Part shown: positions 25,067 to 33,568 of the stretch, piece by piece
Position numbering within the stretch: the first letter of the stretch is position 1
How the letters are laid out: each line of letters opens with the position of its first letter
Origin: Clostridia bacterium
GTDB taxonomy: Bacteria; Bacillota; Clostridia; Christensenellales; Aristaeellaceae
Assembly: GCA_017936765.1 (NCBI GenBank)
Contig: JAGBEX010000004.1
Location: forward strand, 148,690 to 212,689
Direction: 5' to 3'
DNA length: 64,000 bases
The notes under the pieces: generated by a model
What the model saw: the letters and a program-made list of their open reading frames with translations, nothing else
Told to the model about the DNA's origin: nothing
Database searches by the model: none
Program-made: the position numbers and the translations under genes

Positions 25067-26401
25067 TTACTTGGTGAACACGAATTTCTCCACATGGAGC
25101 AGCTCGCGCTCGTTCAATCCGCCCCAGGAAACATGGGGGCGAGGATCGCTGAAGACGAAATACAGCGCGTGCCGCCCGGTGATGCAGGGCGTTTTGATAC
25201 GCAGCAGGGCGTCATCGCCGGAGAAGGTGGTCTCGCCGATGCAAATGCCGTTTTCGGCATCGTCCAGCATCACGCGGAGGGTGCCGGTTTCGCCCAGGCC
25301 ACGGACGGCCATCACCAGCTCCATGGAGGTGTTGGAATCATCCTGACCGAAGTCGAAATACTTGTAGCCGATCACGGTGCCGGCATAAATGTCGGCCACC
25401 ACGGTGCGCAGGGGATTCATGTGCTTGATCATGCCCTTGCCCCGGATCACGCAGCAATGGTGGGCGGGGGTGGCCACATAGGGGTTCAGGGATTCCTGGA
25501 AGCCCAGGGAGGTCATTTCCACCTGGGGGATGGTGCCATCGGGCAGGATGGTGATGCGCTCGGCGCAGGCCTGGCGGGAATACACGGTGCCGTTGGTCAT
25601 GCGGTGGTAGAAGATGTACCACTGGTCGCCGATCTTGGCAATGGAGCCGTGGTCGTTGCCGCCGGGATAGTCCACACCGTTGTCCACGATGCAGCCACGA
25701 TATTCAAAGGGGCCGGTGGGGGACTTGCTGGTGGCGTACACCAGTTGGCTGCCGCGGCGGGGAGAATAGATGAGGTAGTAGGTATCGCCGATCTTGCGGG
25801 GGGAGCAGGCCTCGAAGAAGGAGAAGGGCGCTTCCTTGGGGATGATGTCGGTCTGGTAGGTCTCCGGCAGTACGGTGACCATGTCGGTGGGATCCACCTG
25901 CACTACATAGCTCCACTCAAAGCCGCAGTAAACATACACCTTGCCGTCATCGTCCACCAGCACGCCGGGATCGACGAACACGCCGTTGTTGCAGAAGTCC
26001 TTGGGCAGCTTGGCCTTTTCATCATACTGATAGGTGCTGATGAGCTTGAAGGGGCCTTCGGGCTTGTCGCTCACGGCCACGCAGCCCTTGCCGTAGAACA
26101 GGTAAACGTAGAGGTAATACTTGCCGTCCTTCTCCACCACATCAGGGGCGTAGCAGATGCCGTTGTCATACCAATCCACATCGGCGGGGTGGTCGGCATC
26201 GGCCTGGGCATGGAAGCAATCGCCGTGGCAGGTCCAATTGTTCAGGTCGTTCACCGGAGCCGACCAGACCTTCAGGCGGATATCGCAGAATTCGCCGGAA
26301 AAGGCGTTGTCATGGGAGCCATAAAGATACACGCGGTCACCAAAGACGCGGGGTTCGCCATCGGGGATGTGTTCCCACAGGGGGAGGATGGGATTGGGCA
26401 T
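25067..26401 (-). CDS. GH43 family glycoside hydrolase (arabinofuranosidase/xylosidase type)
   Basis: A 444-residue protein. Residues about 1-310 are a GH43 five-bladed propeller with the three acids Asp14 (HIPDGEPRVF), Asp87 (GICYAPDVVE) and Glu197 (FFEACSP). Residues about 315-444 form a beta-sandwich that looks like a carbohydrate-binding module. There is no signal peptide, so it acts on imported arabino- or xylo-oligosaccharides. The ATG at 26399-26401 is preferred; AGGATGA precedes it, but the ATG three codons upstream (26410) is also possible. It has its own promoter, divergent from the ion-transporter gene. The exact specificity needs assay. Confidence 0.92.
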   Translation of the reverse strand: MPNPILPLWEHIPDGEPRVFGDRVYLYGSHDNAFSGEFCDIRLKVWSAPVNDLNNWTCHGDCFHAQADADHPADVDWYDNGICYAPDVVEKDGKYYLYVYLFYGKGCVAVSDKPEGPFKLISTYQYDEKAKLPKDFCNNGVFVDPGVLVDDDGKVYVYCGFEWSYVVQVDPTDMVTVLPETYQTDIIPKEAPFSFFEACSPRKIGDTYYLIYSPRRGSQLVYATSKSPTGPFEYRGCIVDNGVDYPGGNDHGSIAKIGDQWYIFYHRMTNGTVYSRQACAERITILPDGTIPQVEMTSLGFQESLNPYVATPAHHCCVIRGKGMIKHMNPLRTVVADIYAGTVIGYKYFDFGQDDSNTSMELVMAVRGLGETGTLRVMLDDAENGICIGETTFSGDDALLRIKTPCITGRHALYFVFSDPRPHVSWGGLNERELLHVEKFVFTK

Positions 26402-26435
26402 TCGTATCATCCTGCTTTCTGGTTGGATTGCCTCC

Positions 26436-26464
26436 ATTATAGCAGGAAGCGATGGATATTTCCA
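26436..26464 (-). promoter_or_regulatory. Promoter of GH43 and downstream genes
   Basis: On the minus strand, TGGAAA (26459-26464) and TATAAT (26436-26441) are separated by 17 bases. Confidence 0.65.
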
Positions 26465-26482
26465 TAAAATTAAGCAGAAAAC

Positions 26483-26511
26483 TTGGAAAGTGTGGGAAGA
26501 TGGAGTATAAT
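26483..26511 (+). promoter_or_regulatory. Promoter of the ion-transporter gene
   Basis: TTGGAA (26483-26488) and TATAAT (26506-26511) are separated by 17 bases. Divergent from the GH43 promoter. Confidence 0.8.
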
Positions 26512-26541
26512 CTCCTGCGGAACAGAGGAGGAAGGATACTA

Positions 26542-27651
26542 ATGAAGAGGCTTGTGGCGTTCTGCAAGAAGGAGATCGTGTTCACGGTGGCGCTGTGTGC
26601 GGCGCTGTTGTCTTTTTTGATGGTGCCGCCGGGGCTGCACACCCTGCAGGGCATCGATACCACCACGCTTTTGATGCTTTTTTCCCTGATGACGGTGGTG
26701 GCGGGCCTGCGCGCCATTGGCCTGTTTGACCGCCTGGGTGCCGCCATGACGGGGCGTATCCGCAGCCTGCGGGGACTCACCCTGGCGCTGGTCATGGCCT
26801 GCTTTTTCCTGGCCATGGTGGCCACCAACGACGTGGCGCTGATCACCCTGGTACCCTTCACGCTGCTGCTGATGCGGGGCGCTGCCAGTCGGGACGTGAT
26901 CCTGGCGGTGGTGCTGGAGACCATTGCAGCCAACCTGGGCAGCATGGTGACGCCCATCGGCAATCCGCAAAACCTGTACCTGTATTCCAGCGGCCAGCTG
27001 GCCCTGATGGACTTCCCCCGGCTGACCTGGCCCTATGCCCTGGTGAGCCTGTTGCTGCTGACGGCCGGGACGCGGCTGATCAGCTCCGGCAGGGTGGAGG
27101 CAGCTGCGGGCGGCACCCGGGCTATTCCCTGCAAGCAGGGCTGGCTTTATGGTGTGCTGGGCGTGATCGCCCTGCTGGCGGTGGCGAAGGTCATTCCGGC
27201 GTGGCTGGCGGCGCTGTGCGTACTGGCGGGGGTGGTGGCGCTGGATCGCCCCATCCTGCGGCAGATCGACTTTGTGCTGCTGGGCACCTTTGTGTGCTTC
27301 TTCGTGTTCGTGGCCAGCATCAAGGAGTGCGCGCCCATCCGCACCTGGCTGGAGGGCCTGATGGCGCAGTTGCCGCTGGTGGTGTCGCTGCTCACCAGCC
27401 AGGTGATCAGCAATGTGCCGGCGTGCCTGCTGCTCTCGCCCTTCACCACCAACACCGGGGCGCTGATGCTGGGTGTGAATCTGGGTGGCCTGGGTACGCT
27501 GGTTGCCTCCCTGGCCAGTCTGATCTCCTTCAAGCTCTATGGCGCGGCAGAGGACGCGAAGAAGGGCAGCTTTATGCTCTGGTTCACCCTGCTGAACCTG
27601 GTCATGCTGGTTATTCTGGTGGGTATGGCCTGCCTCTTGGATGCGATTTGA
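26542..27651 (+). CDS. ArsB/NhaD/CitM-superfamily ion transporter
   Basis: A 369-residue protein with about ten membrane helices. The ATNDVALITLVPFTLLLM segment (about 95-112), LGSMVTPIGNPQNLYLYS (about 137-154) and a second inverted segment SQVISNVPACLLLSPFTTN (about 293-311) are the paired hairpin motifs of the ion-transporter superfamily (ArsB, NhaD, DASS/CitM). The substrate could be an anion, citrate or Na+/H+; it cannot be told from sequence. The ATG at 26542 follows GAGGAGGAAGG. It has its own promoter and no adjacent partner gene. ArsB is less likely because no arsenic resistance genes are near. Confidence 0.85.
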   Translation: MKRLVAFCKKEIVFTVALCAALLSFLMVPPGLHTLQGIDTTTLLMLFSLMTVVAGLRAIGLFDRLGAAMTGRIRSLRGLTLALVMACFFLAMVATNDVALITLVPFTLLLMRGAASRDVILAVVLETIAANLGSMVTPIGNPQNLYLYSSGQLALMDFPRLTWPYALVSLLLLTAGTRLISSGRVEAAAGGTRAIPCKQGWLYGVLGVIALLAVAKVIPAWLAALCVLAGVVALDRPILRQIDFVLLGTFVCFFVFVASIKECAPIRTWLEGLMAQLPLVVSLLTSQVISNVPACLLLSPFTTNTGALMLGVNLGGLGTLVASLASLISFKLYGAAEDAKKGSFMLWFTLLNLVMLVILVGMACLLDAI

Positions 27652-27660
27652 TGGCCTGGC

Positions 27661-27690
27661 TTGCAAAAAACGCAGTTTTTACGGTATAAA
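27661..27690 (+). promoter_or_regulatory. Upstream promoter of the RpiR operon
   Basis: TTGCAA (27661-27666) and TATAAA (27685-27690) are separated by 18 bases. It is the weaker of two tandem promoters. Confidence 0.5.
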
Positions 27691-27712
27691 ATGCAATTTC
27701 ACGGGATCACGC

Positions 27713-27741
27713 TTGCAAAAAGCTGCATCTTCCTTTATAAT
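27713..27741 (+). promoter_or_regulatory. Main promoter of the RpiR operon
   Basis: TTGCAA (27713-27718) and TATAAT (27736-27741) are separated by 17 bases. The region around each TTGCAAAAA is duplicated 52 bases apart, which may also mark a regulator site. Confidence 0.75.
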
Positions 27742-27792
27742 AAATCATTGGTGTGCATTCCGTAAGAATACCAGTAAGAAGATGGTGAGATC

Positions 27793-28665
27793 ATGCAGGA
27801 TATGCAGGATATGATCGACCGGCTGAACCAGTCCGGCAAGCGGCTGAGCAAGGGTCACCGGAAGATCGCGCAATATATCGTGGAGCATTATGACAAGGCG
27901 GTGTTCATGACCGCCAGCCGCTTGGGCGAAAGCGTGGGGGTGAGCGAATCCACCGTGGTGCGCTTTGCCTCCGCCATGGGCTACGAGGGCTACCCCCAGT
28001 TGCAGCGCTCGCTGCAGGAACTGGTGAGCCACCGCCTCACCGCCAACCAGCGCATTGAGATGTCCACGGATATCGATCCCCACGCCGCGCTGCCCTTCGT
28101 GCTGAAAAGCGATATGCAGAACCTGCGCGCCACCCTGGAGAGCATGGATAATCAAGTGTTCGAGGATGTGGTGCAGCGGCTGCTGTCTGCCAAGGCCATT
28201 TATGTGATGGGTCTGCGCTCGGCGGCTCCGCTGGCGCAGTTCATGGGGTATTACCTCAACTATATTTTCGACGACGTGCATCTGGTGTCCAGCGGCGCAA
28301 CGGACGTGTTTGAGGAGATCGCTAAGCTGAACCAGGATGACGTGCTGGTGGGCATCAGCTTCCCCCGCTATTCTACCCGCACCCTGGAGGCCATGCGCTT
28401 TGCCAAGCGCTGCGGCGCCCAGGTGGTGGCCATCACCGATGGCCCCATGTCCCCCCTGCACGAGAGCGCCGATGTGACCCTCACCGCCCGCACGGACATG
28501 GCCTCCTTTGTGGACTCCCTGGCCGCGCCCCTGAGCGTGATCAACGCGCTCCTGGTGTCCCTGGGTCTGCACCGCAAGGAGGCGCTGACCGAGCATTTCC
28601 GCAAGCTGGAGACCATCTGGGATACCTACGAGGTCTATCTGGAGGAAGAAGGTCACCATGGGTAA
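27793..28665 (+). CDS. MurR/RpiR-family transcriptional regulator
   Basis: A 290-residue protein with the two RpiR domains: an N-terminal helix-turn-helix (about 10-85, LGESVGVSESTVVRFASAMGYEGY) and a C-terminal SIS phosphosugar-binding domain (about 120-260, YVMGLRSAAPLAQFMGYYL and VLVGISFPRYS). RpiR proteins respond to sugar phosphates and often autoregulate. The start ATG at 27793 follows GGTGAG; a second in-frame ATG at 27802 is possible. It heads an operon of flavoprotein, exonuclease, kinase and esterase, with an 8-base overlap to the next gene. No sugar transporter is next to it, so its effector and targets are unclear. Confidence 0.92.
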   Translation: MQDMQDMIDRLNQSGKRLSKGHRKIAQYIVEHYDKAVFMTASRLGESVGVSESTVVRFASAMGYEGYPQLQRSLQELVSHRLTANQRIEMSTDIDPHAALPFVLKSDMQNLRATLESMDNQVFEDVVQRLLSAKAIYVMGLRSAAPLAQFMGYYLNYIFDDVHLVSSGATDVFEEIAKLNQDDVLVGISFPRYSTRTLEAMRFAKRCGAQVVAITDGPMSPLHESADVTLTARTDMASFVDSLAAPLSVINALLVSLGLHRKEALTEHFRKLETIWDTYEVYLEEEGHHG

Positions 28666-29902
28666 GATCATTGTGATCGGCGGCGGTGCAGGCGGCATGA
28701 TGGCCGCCATCTTCGCTGCCCGTGCCGGGGCGCAGGTAACGCTTTTGGAGCGCAACGAAAAGCTGGGCAAAAAGGTGTACATCACCGGCAAGGGTCGCTG
28801 CAATGTGACCAACGACTGCACCCTGGACGAGTTCCTGCGGGAGGTGCCGCGGAACCCCCGCTTCCTGTACAGCGCGCTGAATTTCTTCTCCCCCCAGGAC
28901 ATGATGACCCTGCTGGAAACCGCTGGCTGCCCGGTGGTGGTGCAGCGGGGCAGGCGGGTGTTCCCGTCAACGGAAAAGGCCAGCGATGTGAACCGCACCC
29001 TGAGCCGCATCATGCAGCAGGCAGGCGTGAAGGTGCTGCTGGACTGCCGGGTGAAGGCCATCCATGTGGTGGACGGCCGCGCTGCGGGCGTGGTTTTGCA
29101 GGAAGGCACCACCATGGCCGCCGATGCGGTGATCCTGGCAACCGGCGGCAAGAGCTACCCCATGACCGGCTCCACCGGCGACGGCTATGCCATGGCGGAG
29201 AGCGTGGGACACAGCATCCAGCCCATCAAGCCGGCGCTGAGCGCCATCGAAACCAGGGAGGACTGGCCCTGCGACCTGCAGGGACTTTCCCTGCGGAATG
29301 TGAGCCTGACGCTGAAAAAGGGCAAGAAGACCCTGTATACCGAGCTGGGTGAGATGCTCTTCACCCACTTCGGCATTTCCGGCCCCCTGGCGCTGACCAT
29401 GAGCTGCCACCTGCCTGACGACCTGAGCGAAGCCAGCGTGACCATCAACCTGAAGCCCGGCCTCACTGCCCAGCAGCTGGATGCACGGCTCCAGCGGGAC
29501 TTTGAGGAGCAGAGCCGCAAGCAGCTGCGCAATGTGATGCCCGGCCTGCTGCCTGGCAAGCTGGCGGAGATCTTCCCCGGCCTGTGCGGCATCGACAGCG
29601 CCAAGCAATGCTGCCAGATCACCCGGCAGGAGCGGGAGACCCTCTGCACCATGATGCAGGCGTTGCCCATCACCCTTGCACGGCTGGCTCCCCTGGACGA
29701 GGCCATCGTGACCCGGGGCGGCGTGACGGTGAAGGAGATCAACCCCGCCACCATGGAGAGCAAGCTGCTCCCAGGGCTGTACTTTGCGGGCGAGGTGATG
29801 GACGTGGACGCCCATACCGGAGGATACAATCTGCAAATCGCCTGGTCCACCGGCGCCCTGGCGGGACAGTCCGCCGCTGAATATGAAGGAGATTATACCT
29901 GA
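28658..29902 (+). CDS. BaiN/HI0933-like FAD-dependent oxidoreductase
   Basis: A 414-residue flavoprotein of the HI0933/BaiN family (YhiN-like). The FAD Rossmann motif VIGGGAGGMMAAIFAARAG is at residues 6-24, KLGKKVYITGKGRCNVTND at about 36-54, ILATGGKSYPMTGSTGDGY near 160-178, and a second FAD contact GLYFAGEVMDVDAHTGGYN near 373-391. BaiN was described in bile-acid dehydroxylation, but the family is wide and most members have no known substrate. It overlaps rpiR by 8 bases and the exonuclease by 1, so translation is coupled. A role for bile acids is possible but not supported here by other bai genes. Confidence 0.92.
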   Translation: MGKIIVIGGGAGGMMAAIFAARAGAQVTLLERNEKLGKKVYITGKGRCNVTNDCTLDEFLREVPRNPRFLYSALNFFSPQDMMTLLETAGCPVVVQRGRRVFPSTEKASDVNRTLSRIMQQAGVKVLLDCRVKAIHVVDGRAAGVVLQEGTTMAADAVILATGGKSYPMTGSTGDGYAMAESVGHSIQPIKPALSAIETREDWPCDLQGLSLRNVSLTLKKGKKTLYTELGEMLFTHFGISGPLALTMSCHLPDDLSEASVTINLKPGLTAQQLDARLQRDFEEQSRKQLRNVMPGLLPGKLAEIFPGLCGIDSAKQCCQITRQERETLCTMMQALPITLARLAPLDEAIVTRGGVTVKEINPATMESKLLPGLYFAGEVMDVDAHTGGYNLQIAWSTGALAGQSAAEYEGDYT

Positions 29903-30903
29903 TGCAATACATTGTGATTGACCTTGAATGGAATCAGCCCATGTCCTACGAGAGCGCCGTGTACAAGCAGGTGGGCGACCGGCTCATCTTTGAGATGATC
30001 CAGATCGGCGCGGTGAAGCTGGACGAGGCGCTGAACGTGGTGGACAGCATTTCCATCCCCATCCGCCCCGTGCATTATGTCAAAATCCACCCCCGCATCC
30101 GCAAGATGACCCAGCTGGGCAACGAGGAGCTGGCCGACGCGCTGACCTTCCTGCCCGCCATGGAGGAGTTTGTGGACTGGTGCGGAGAGGACTACACCCT
30201 GCTGACCTGGGGCTGCGACGACGTGAGCGTGCTGAAGCAGAACATGGATTTCTTTGAGTGCAAGGCGTCTCTGCCGCCCCTGTGCGACATCCAGCGCCTG
30301 TTCAGCGATGTGTACAAGTGCAAGGATCGCAAGGGTCTCAAGGCCGCCATGGAGATGCTGGAGATCGAGCCGGACGAGGATCGCTTCTTCCACAACGCCC
30401 TGAACGACGCCTATTACACCGCCCTGGTCTTTGCCAAAATGCCCGACCCGGCGGCGGTGCTGAAGTATCCCCAGCAGCCCAAGCAGCTGATCCATGCGGA
30501 TCACCACAGCCGCCGCAAGCTGAAGGGCGAGACCTTTGCCTCCCTGGCCGAAGCCCTGGCCAGCGAGACCGCCCAGCAGCCCCGCTGCCCCGTTTGCGGC
30601 AAAAAGACGCCCCTGGAGGATGCCTACGTCAAGCAATGCGCGGATAAGTACATTGCCCTGTCCAAATGTCCCCATCACGGCGATCTGATGATCCGCCTGC
30701 GCTTCCACGCCAACGAGGAGGGCAAGCGGGTGATGAACATGAGCATCGGCAAGGCCACCGCCATGAACAAGGCCTATGTCCACACCAAGAAGATCCAGGT
30801 GCAGGAAAGGGAAGCCCGCTACCTGGCCGAGCATGGCTGCCTGCCCGATCCGGAGCAGGAGCTGATGGAGGCCGACCGCACCAGTATGCCTTTTGAGGAC
30901 TGA
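29902..30903 (+). CDS. DEDD-family 3'-5' exonuclease-like protein with zinc-ribbon tail
   Basis: A 333-residue protein. Residues 1-185 are an RNase T/DnaQ-like exonuclease domain: IDLEWN (6-11) supplies the first Asp and Glu, the LLTWGCDD segment near 95-102 the second Asp, and FHNALNDAYYTALV near 163-176 the His and last Asp (DEDDh type). Residues about 228-260 hold CPVCGKK and CPHHG, which suggests a zinc ribbon for nucleic-acid binding. It resembles KapD-like exonucleases in Firmicutes. GAAGGAG lies before the ATG at 29902, which overlaps the previous stop by one base. The substrate may be RNA or single-stranded DNA. Confidence 0.85.
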   Translation: MQYIVIDLEWNQPMSYESAVYKQVGDRLIFEMIQIGAVKLDEALNVVDSISIPIRPVHYVKIHPRIRKMTQLGNEELADALTFLPAMEEFVDWCGEDYTLLTWGCDDVSVLKQNMDFFECKASLPPLCDIQRLFSDVYKCKDRKGLKAAMEMLEIEPDEDRFFHNALNDAYYTALVFAKMPDPAAVLKYPQQPKQLIHADHHSRRKLKGETFASLAEALASETAQQPRCPVCGKKTPLEDAYVKQCADKYIALSKCPHHGDLMIRLRFHANEEGKRVMNMSIGKATAMNKAYVHTKKIQVQEREARYLAEHGCLPDPEQELMEADRTSMPFED

Positions 30904-30936
30904 AACAGCATAGCATAACGGCAAGGAGGGGATACC

Positions 30937-32529
30937 ATGACGGTGAAGGAACGCTTGCACAACGCAGACAAGCGCATCCTGGCTGCCCTTTGCGGCGGCA
31001 GGGTGCTGGAATTGAACGATGCAGCGGAGGACAGCGCTGCCCTGGTACCGCTGACCTTGCAGGACGACGAGGGGCGACGCATCTACGAGCGGTCGCTGCG
31101 GTTTGTGATGCTGCTGGCGCTGCGGGAGATGTATCCCGGCCAGCAGGTGCGCATTGAGTATTCCGTGGGCTACGGCGTGTTTGTCCGCCTGCCCGGCGTG
31201 ACGCTGGGGGAGGACGACCTGCGGCGTGTGGCGACCATCATGCGCAGGCTCATCGATGCGGATCTGCCCTTTGAAAAGAAAACCTGGCGGCTGGATGAGG
31301 CCATCCGCTATTTTGAACAGGACGGCCAGCAGGACAAGGTCGCGCTTTTGCAGCGCAGACCTTTTTCCTATTTTCAGATGTACCATTGCAATGGTATGTG
31401 GGAGTATTTCTACGGCGCCATGGCGCCCTCCACGGGCTATGTACCGGTGTTTGGCCTGCAAGGCTATGCCGATGGCTTTGTGCTGATGCTCCCCACCGCC
31501 GACAAGCCCGACGCCCCCGCCGCCTATGTCCACCGCCCCAAGCACCTGCAGGTGTTCAGCCAAAGCGCCCGCTGGTGCGAGATATTGGGTGTGGTGAATG
31601 CCGCGGACGTGGCGCAGCTGATGGAAGAAAAGCGGATGCGCGCCTTTATCCGGGTGAACGAAGCCCTGCACGACAAGGCCATCGCCGCCATTGCGGACAG
31701 CATTGTGGCCGGGGGCAAGCGCATCGTGCTGGTGGCAGGGCCGTCTTCCAGCGGCAAGACCACCTTCTCTGGCAGGCTGGCGGTGCATTTGCAGGTGCTG
31801 GGCTGCCACGCCCGGGTCATCAGCCTGGACAACTACTACCGCAACCGGGACGAGCTGCCCATTGAAAAAGACGGCAGCGTTGACCTGGAGGCGCTGCACA
31901 CCATCGACGTTCCCCTTTTGCGCCAGCAGTTAGCGGCGCTTTTGCAGGGCGAAGGGGTGGAGGTGCCGGAGTTCGATTTTGTCACCGCCCGGCGCAAGCC
32001 TACGGGGATGCAGCTCTCGCTGGGGGAGAAGGACATCCTGATCATCGAGGGCATCCACGGCCTGAACCCGGCGCTGAGCGAAGGGCTGCCGGTGGAACGC
32101 ATCCACCGGGTGTTCGTCAGCGCGCTGACCTGCATCAACCTGGACGACCACAACCGCATCCGCACCACGGATGTGCGGCTGCTGCGGCGCATCGTGCGGG
32201 ACAATCAGTTCCGCGGCACCCTGCCGGAAAAAACGCTGGCCATGTGGGGCAGCGTGCGCCGGGGCGAGGAGAGGTGGATCTTCCCCTATCAGGAGCAGGC
32301 GGACAGCGTGTTCAACACAGCCCTGCATTATGAATTACCCATCCTGAAGCACTTCGCCTCGGAGCTGCTGGAGGCCATTCCGCCGGAGAATCCCTATTTC
32401 CACATGGCGCGGCGGCTGTGCAAAACCCTGCACTATTTCCCGGAGATCGACCCCGCCATACTGGATGAGATCCCGCCGCTGTCGCTTTTGCGGGAGTTTG
32501 TGGGCGGCAGTACCATGGAGAAGGAATAA
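30937..32529 (+). CDS. Uridine-kinase-like nucleoside kinase with large N-terminal domain
   Basis: A 530-residue protein. Residues about 1-230 resemble the editing/TGS-like N-terminal part of threonyl-tRNA synthetase, as seen in bacterial long-form uridine kinases. Residues about 260-480 are the PRK/uridine kinase domain with P-loop GPSSSGKTT (268-276), SLDNYYRNRDELP and LIIEGIHGLNP. It probably phosphorylates uridine or another nucleoside. It is 33 bases after the exonuclease and 14 before the esterase. The N-terminal domain may sense or bind RNA or a nucleotide; that is inference. Confidence 0.87.
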   Translation: MTVKERLHNADKRILAALCGGRVLELNDAAEDSAALVPLTLQDDEGRRIYERSLRFVMLLALREMYPGQQVRIEYSVGYGVFVRLPGVTLGEDDLRRVATIMRRLIDADLPFEKKTWRLDEAIRYFEQDGQQDKVALLQRRPFSYFQMYHCNGMWEYFYGAMAPSTGYVPVFGLQGYADGFVLMLPTADKPDAPAAYVHRPKHLQVFSQSARWCEILGVVNAADVAQLMEEKRMRAFIRVNEALHDKAIAAIADSIVAGGKRIVLVAGPSSSGKTTFSGRLAVHLQVLGCHARVISLDNYYRNRDELPIEKDGSVDLEALHTIDVPLLRQQLAALLQGEGVEVPEFDFVTARRKPTGMQLSLGEKDILIIEGIHGLNPALSEGLPVERIHRVFVSALTCINLDDHNRIRTTDVRLLRRIVRDNQFRGTLPEKTLAMWGSVRRGEERWIFPYQEQADSVFNTALHYELPILKHFASELLEAIPPENPYFHMARRLCKTLHYFPEIDPAILDEIPPLSLLREFVGGSTMEKE

Positions 32530-32543
32530 CAGGAGGATCAACG

Positions 32544-33455
32544 ATGGAACGCACCATTCTGTCCCCTTACACGCCGGAGACTTTTCCGGAAAACACTACC
32601 CTGCCGGAGGGCGCAAGGTCCGTGCGCTGGCAGGACAGCTTTGGCTATGGGGTGGCCTTCAAGCCCAATATCGTGTACGCCCAGCGGGATGGCAAGGAGC
32701 TGCACATCCACTACCTCACGCCCCGCAATGACCGCACCGATAACCCGCTGATCGTGTTCGTGCAGGGCAGCGCCTGGTTCCAGCAGGATCTGTTCATCCA
32801 CCTGCCGGAAATGCTGCGCATGTGCCAGAAGGGCTACTGCGTGGCGCTGGTGGAGTATCGCCCGTCCACCACGGCCAAGTTCCCTGCCCAGGCCGAGGAT
32901 GCCAAAACAGCCATCCGCTTCCTGCGCTCCAGGGCCGAAAAGTACCGCTTTGACCCGGAACGCGTGGCGCTGTGGGGTGATTCCAGCGGCGGGCATACGG
33001 TGCTGATGGCGGGTATCACCGGCGACGCATGGCCGAACCACCCGGAGGACGAGAAGCACTCCGCCGGGGTGAAGTGCATCGTGGATTGGTACGGCCCCAC
33101 GGTGGTCAGCGAAATGGCCTACGAACCCAGCTGCGGCGAACACGTCAGCGCGGATTGCCCGGAGGGCTGGCTCATCGGTCACTTGAGCGTGCATGAGCAT
33201 CCCGACCTGGCGGAGGCCACCGTTCCTCAGCGCTACCTGCGCAAGGACGTTCCCACGCCGCCCATCCTGATCATGCACGGCAGCCGGGACATGACGGTGA
33301 ACTTCCAGCAGAGCGTGCATCTCTACGAGGCGCTGCGCAGCATGGGCAAGGCGTGCGAGTTCATCCGGCTGGAGGGCGCCGACCACGGCTGGCGGGGCTT
33401 TGCCTGCGATGCGGCGCTGGACGCGGTGGATGAATTCCTGAAAAAGCATCTGTGA
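32544..33455 (+). CDS. Alpha/beta hydrolase, BD-FAE/esterase type
   Basis: A 303-residue soluble protein of the alpha/beta hydrolase-3/BD-FAE group. The Ser nucleophile is in WGDSSGGHTVL near residues 147-157, the acid in MHGSRDMTV near 249-257 and the His in GADHGWRG near 277-284. The VFVQGSAWFQQDLF segment (about 70-84) carries the oxyanion region. It is probably a carboxyl or acetyl esterase that may remove ester groups from sugars, but the substrate is open. AGGAGG precedes the ATG. It is last in the RpiR operon. Confidence 0.9.
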   Translation: MERTILSPYTPETFPENTTLPEGARSVRWQDSFGYGVAFKPNIVYAQRDGKELHIHYLTPRNDRTDNPLIVFVQGSAWFQQDLFIHLPEMLRMCQKGYCVALVEYRPSTTAKFPAQAEDAKTAIRFLRSRAEKYRFDPERVALWGDSSGGHTVLMAGITGDAWPNHPEDEKHSAGVKCIVDWYGPTVVSEMAYEPSCGEHVSADCPEGWLIGHLSVHEHPDLAEATVPQRYLRKDVPTPPILIMHGSRDMTVNFQQSVHLYEALRSMGKACEFIRLEGADHGWRGFACDAALDAVDEFLKKHL

Positions 33456-33473
33456 TGAGCGGCGAAAAGTGAC

Positions 33474-33502
33474 TTGCAAACAGAAAAAGTAACTGCTATA
33501 AT
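33474..33502 (+). promoter_or_regulatory. Promoter of the secreted unknown protein gene
   Basis: TTGCAA (33474-33479) and TATAAT (33497-33502) are separated by 17 bases. Confidence 0.8.
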
Positions 33503-33530
33503 GAAACCATCGCAACAGATGGTTTCTTTT
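33503..33530 (+). terminator. Terminator-like hairpin just after a promoter
   Basis: Stem GAAACCATC (33503-33511)/GATGGTTTC (33518-33526), 6-base loop, then TTTTACTT. It may end the RpiR operon, and also stands at the transcription start of the gene at 33569, where it could attenuate it. Confidence 0.65.
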
Positions 33531-33568
33531 ACTTATGAAAAAGCATATCCAAGAACAGGAGGATGAAC

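Noticed and set aside
21736..25077. An 1113-codon plus-strand frame across the ZnuA-like and C39-like genes
   Set aside because: It spans three real minus-strand genes with signal peptides and ribosome binding sites; no binding site or family motif is seen in the plus frame.
26542..27651. The ion transporter as an arsenite pump ArsB
   Set aside because: The superfamily is broad and no arsR, arsC or arsA is nearby.
28658..29902. The BaiN-like gene as evidence for bile-acid 7-dehydroxylation
   Set aside because: No other bai genes are in the window, and the family is widely spread in bacteria without this pathway.
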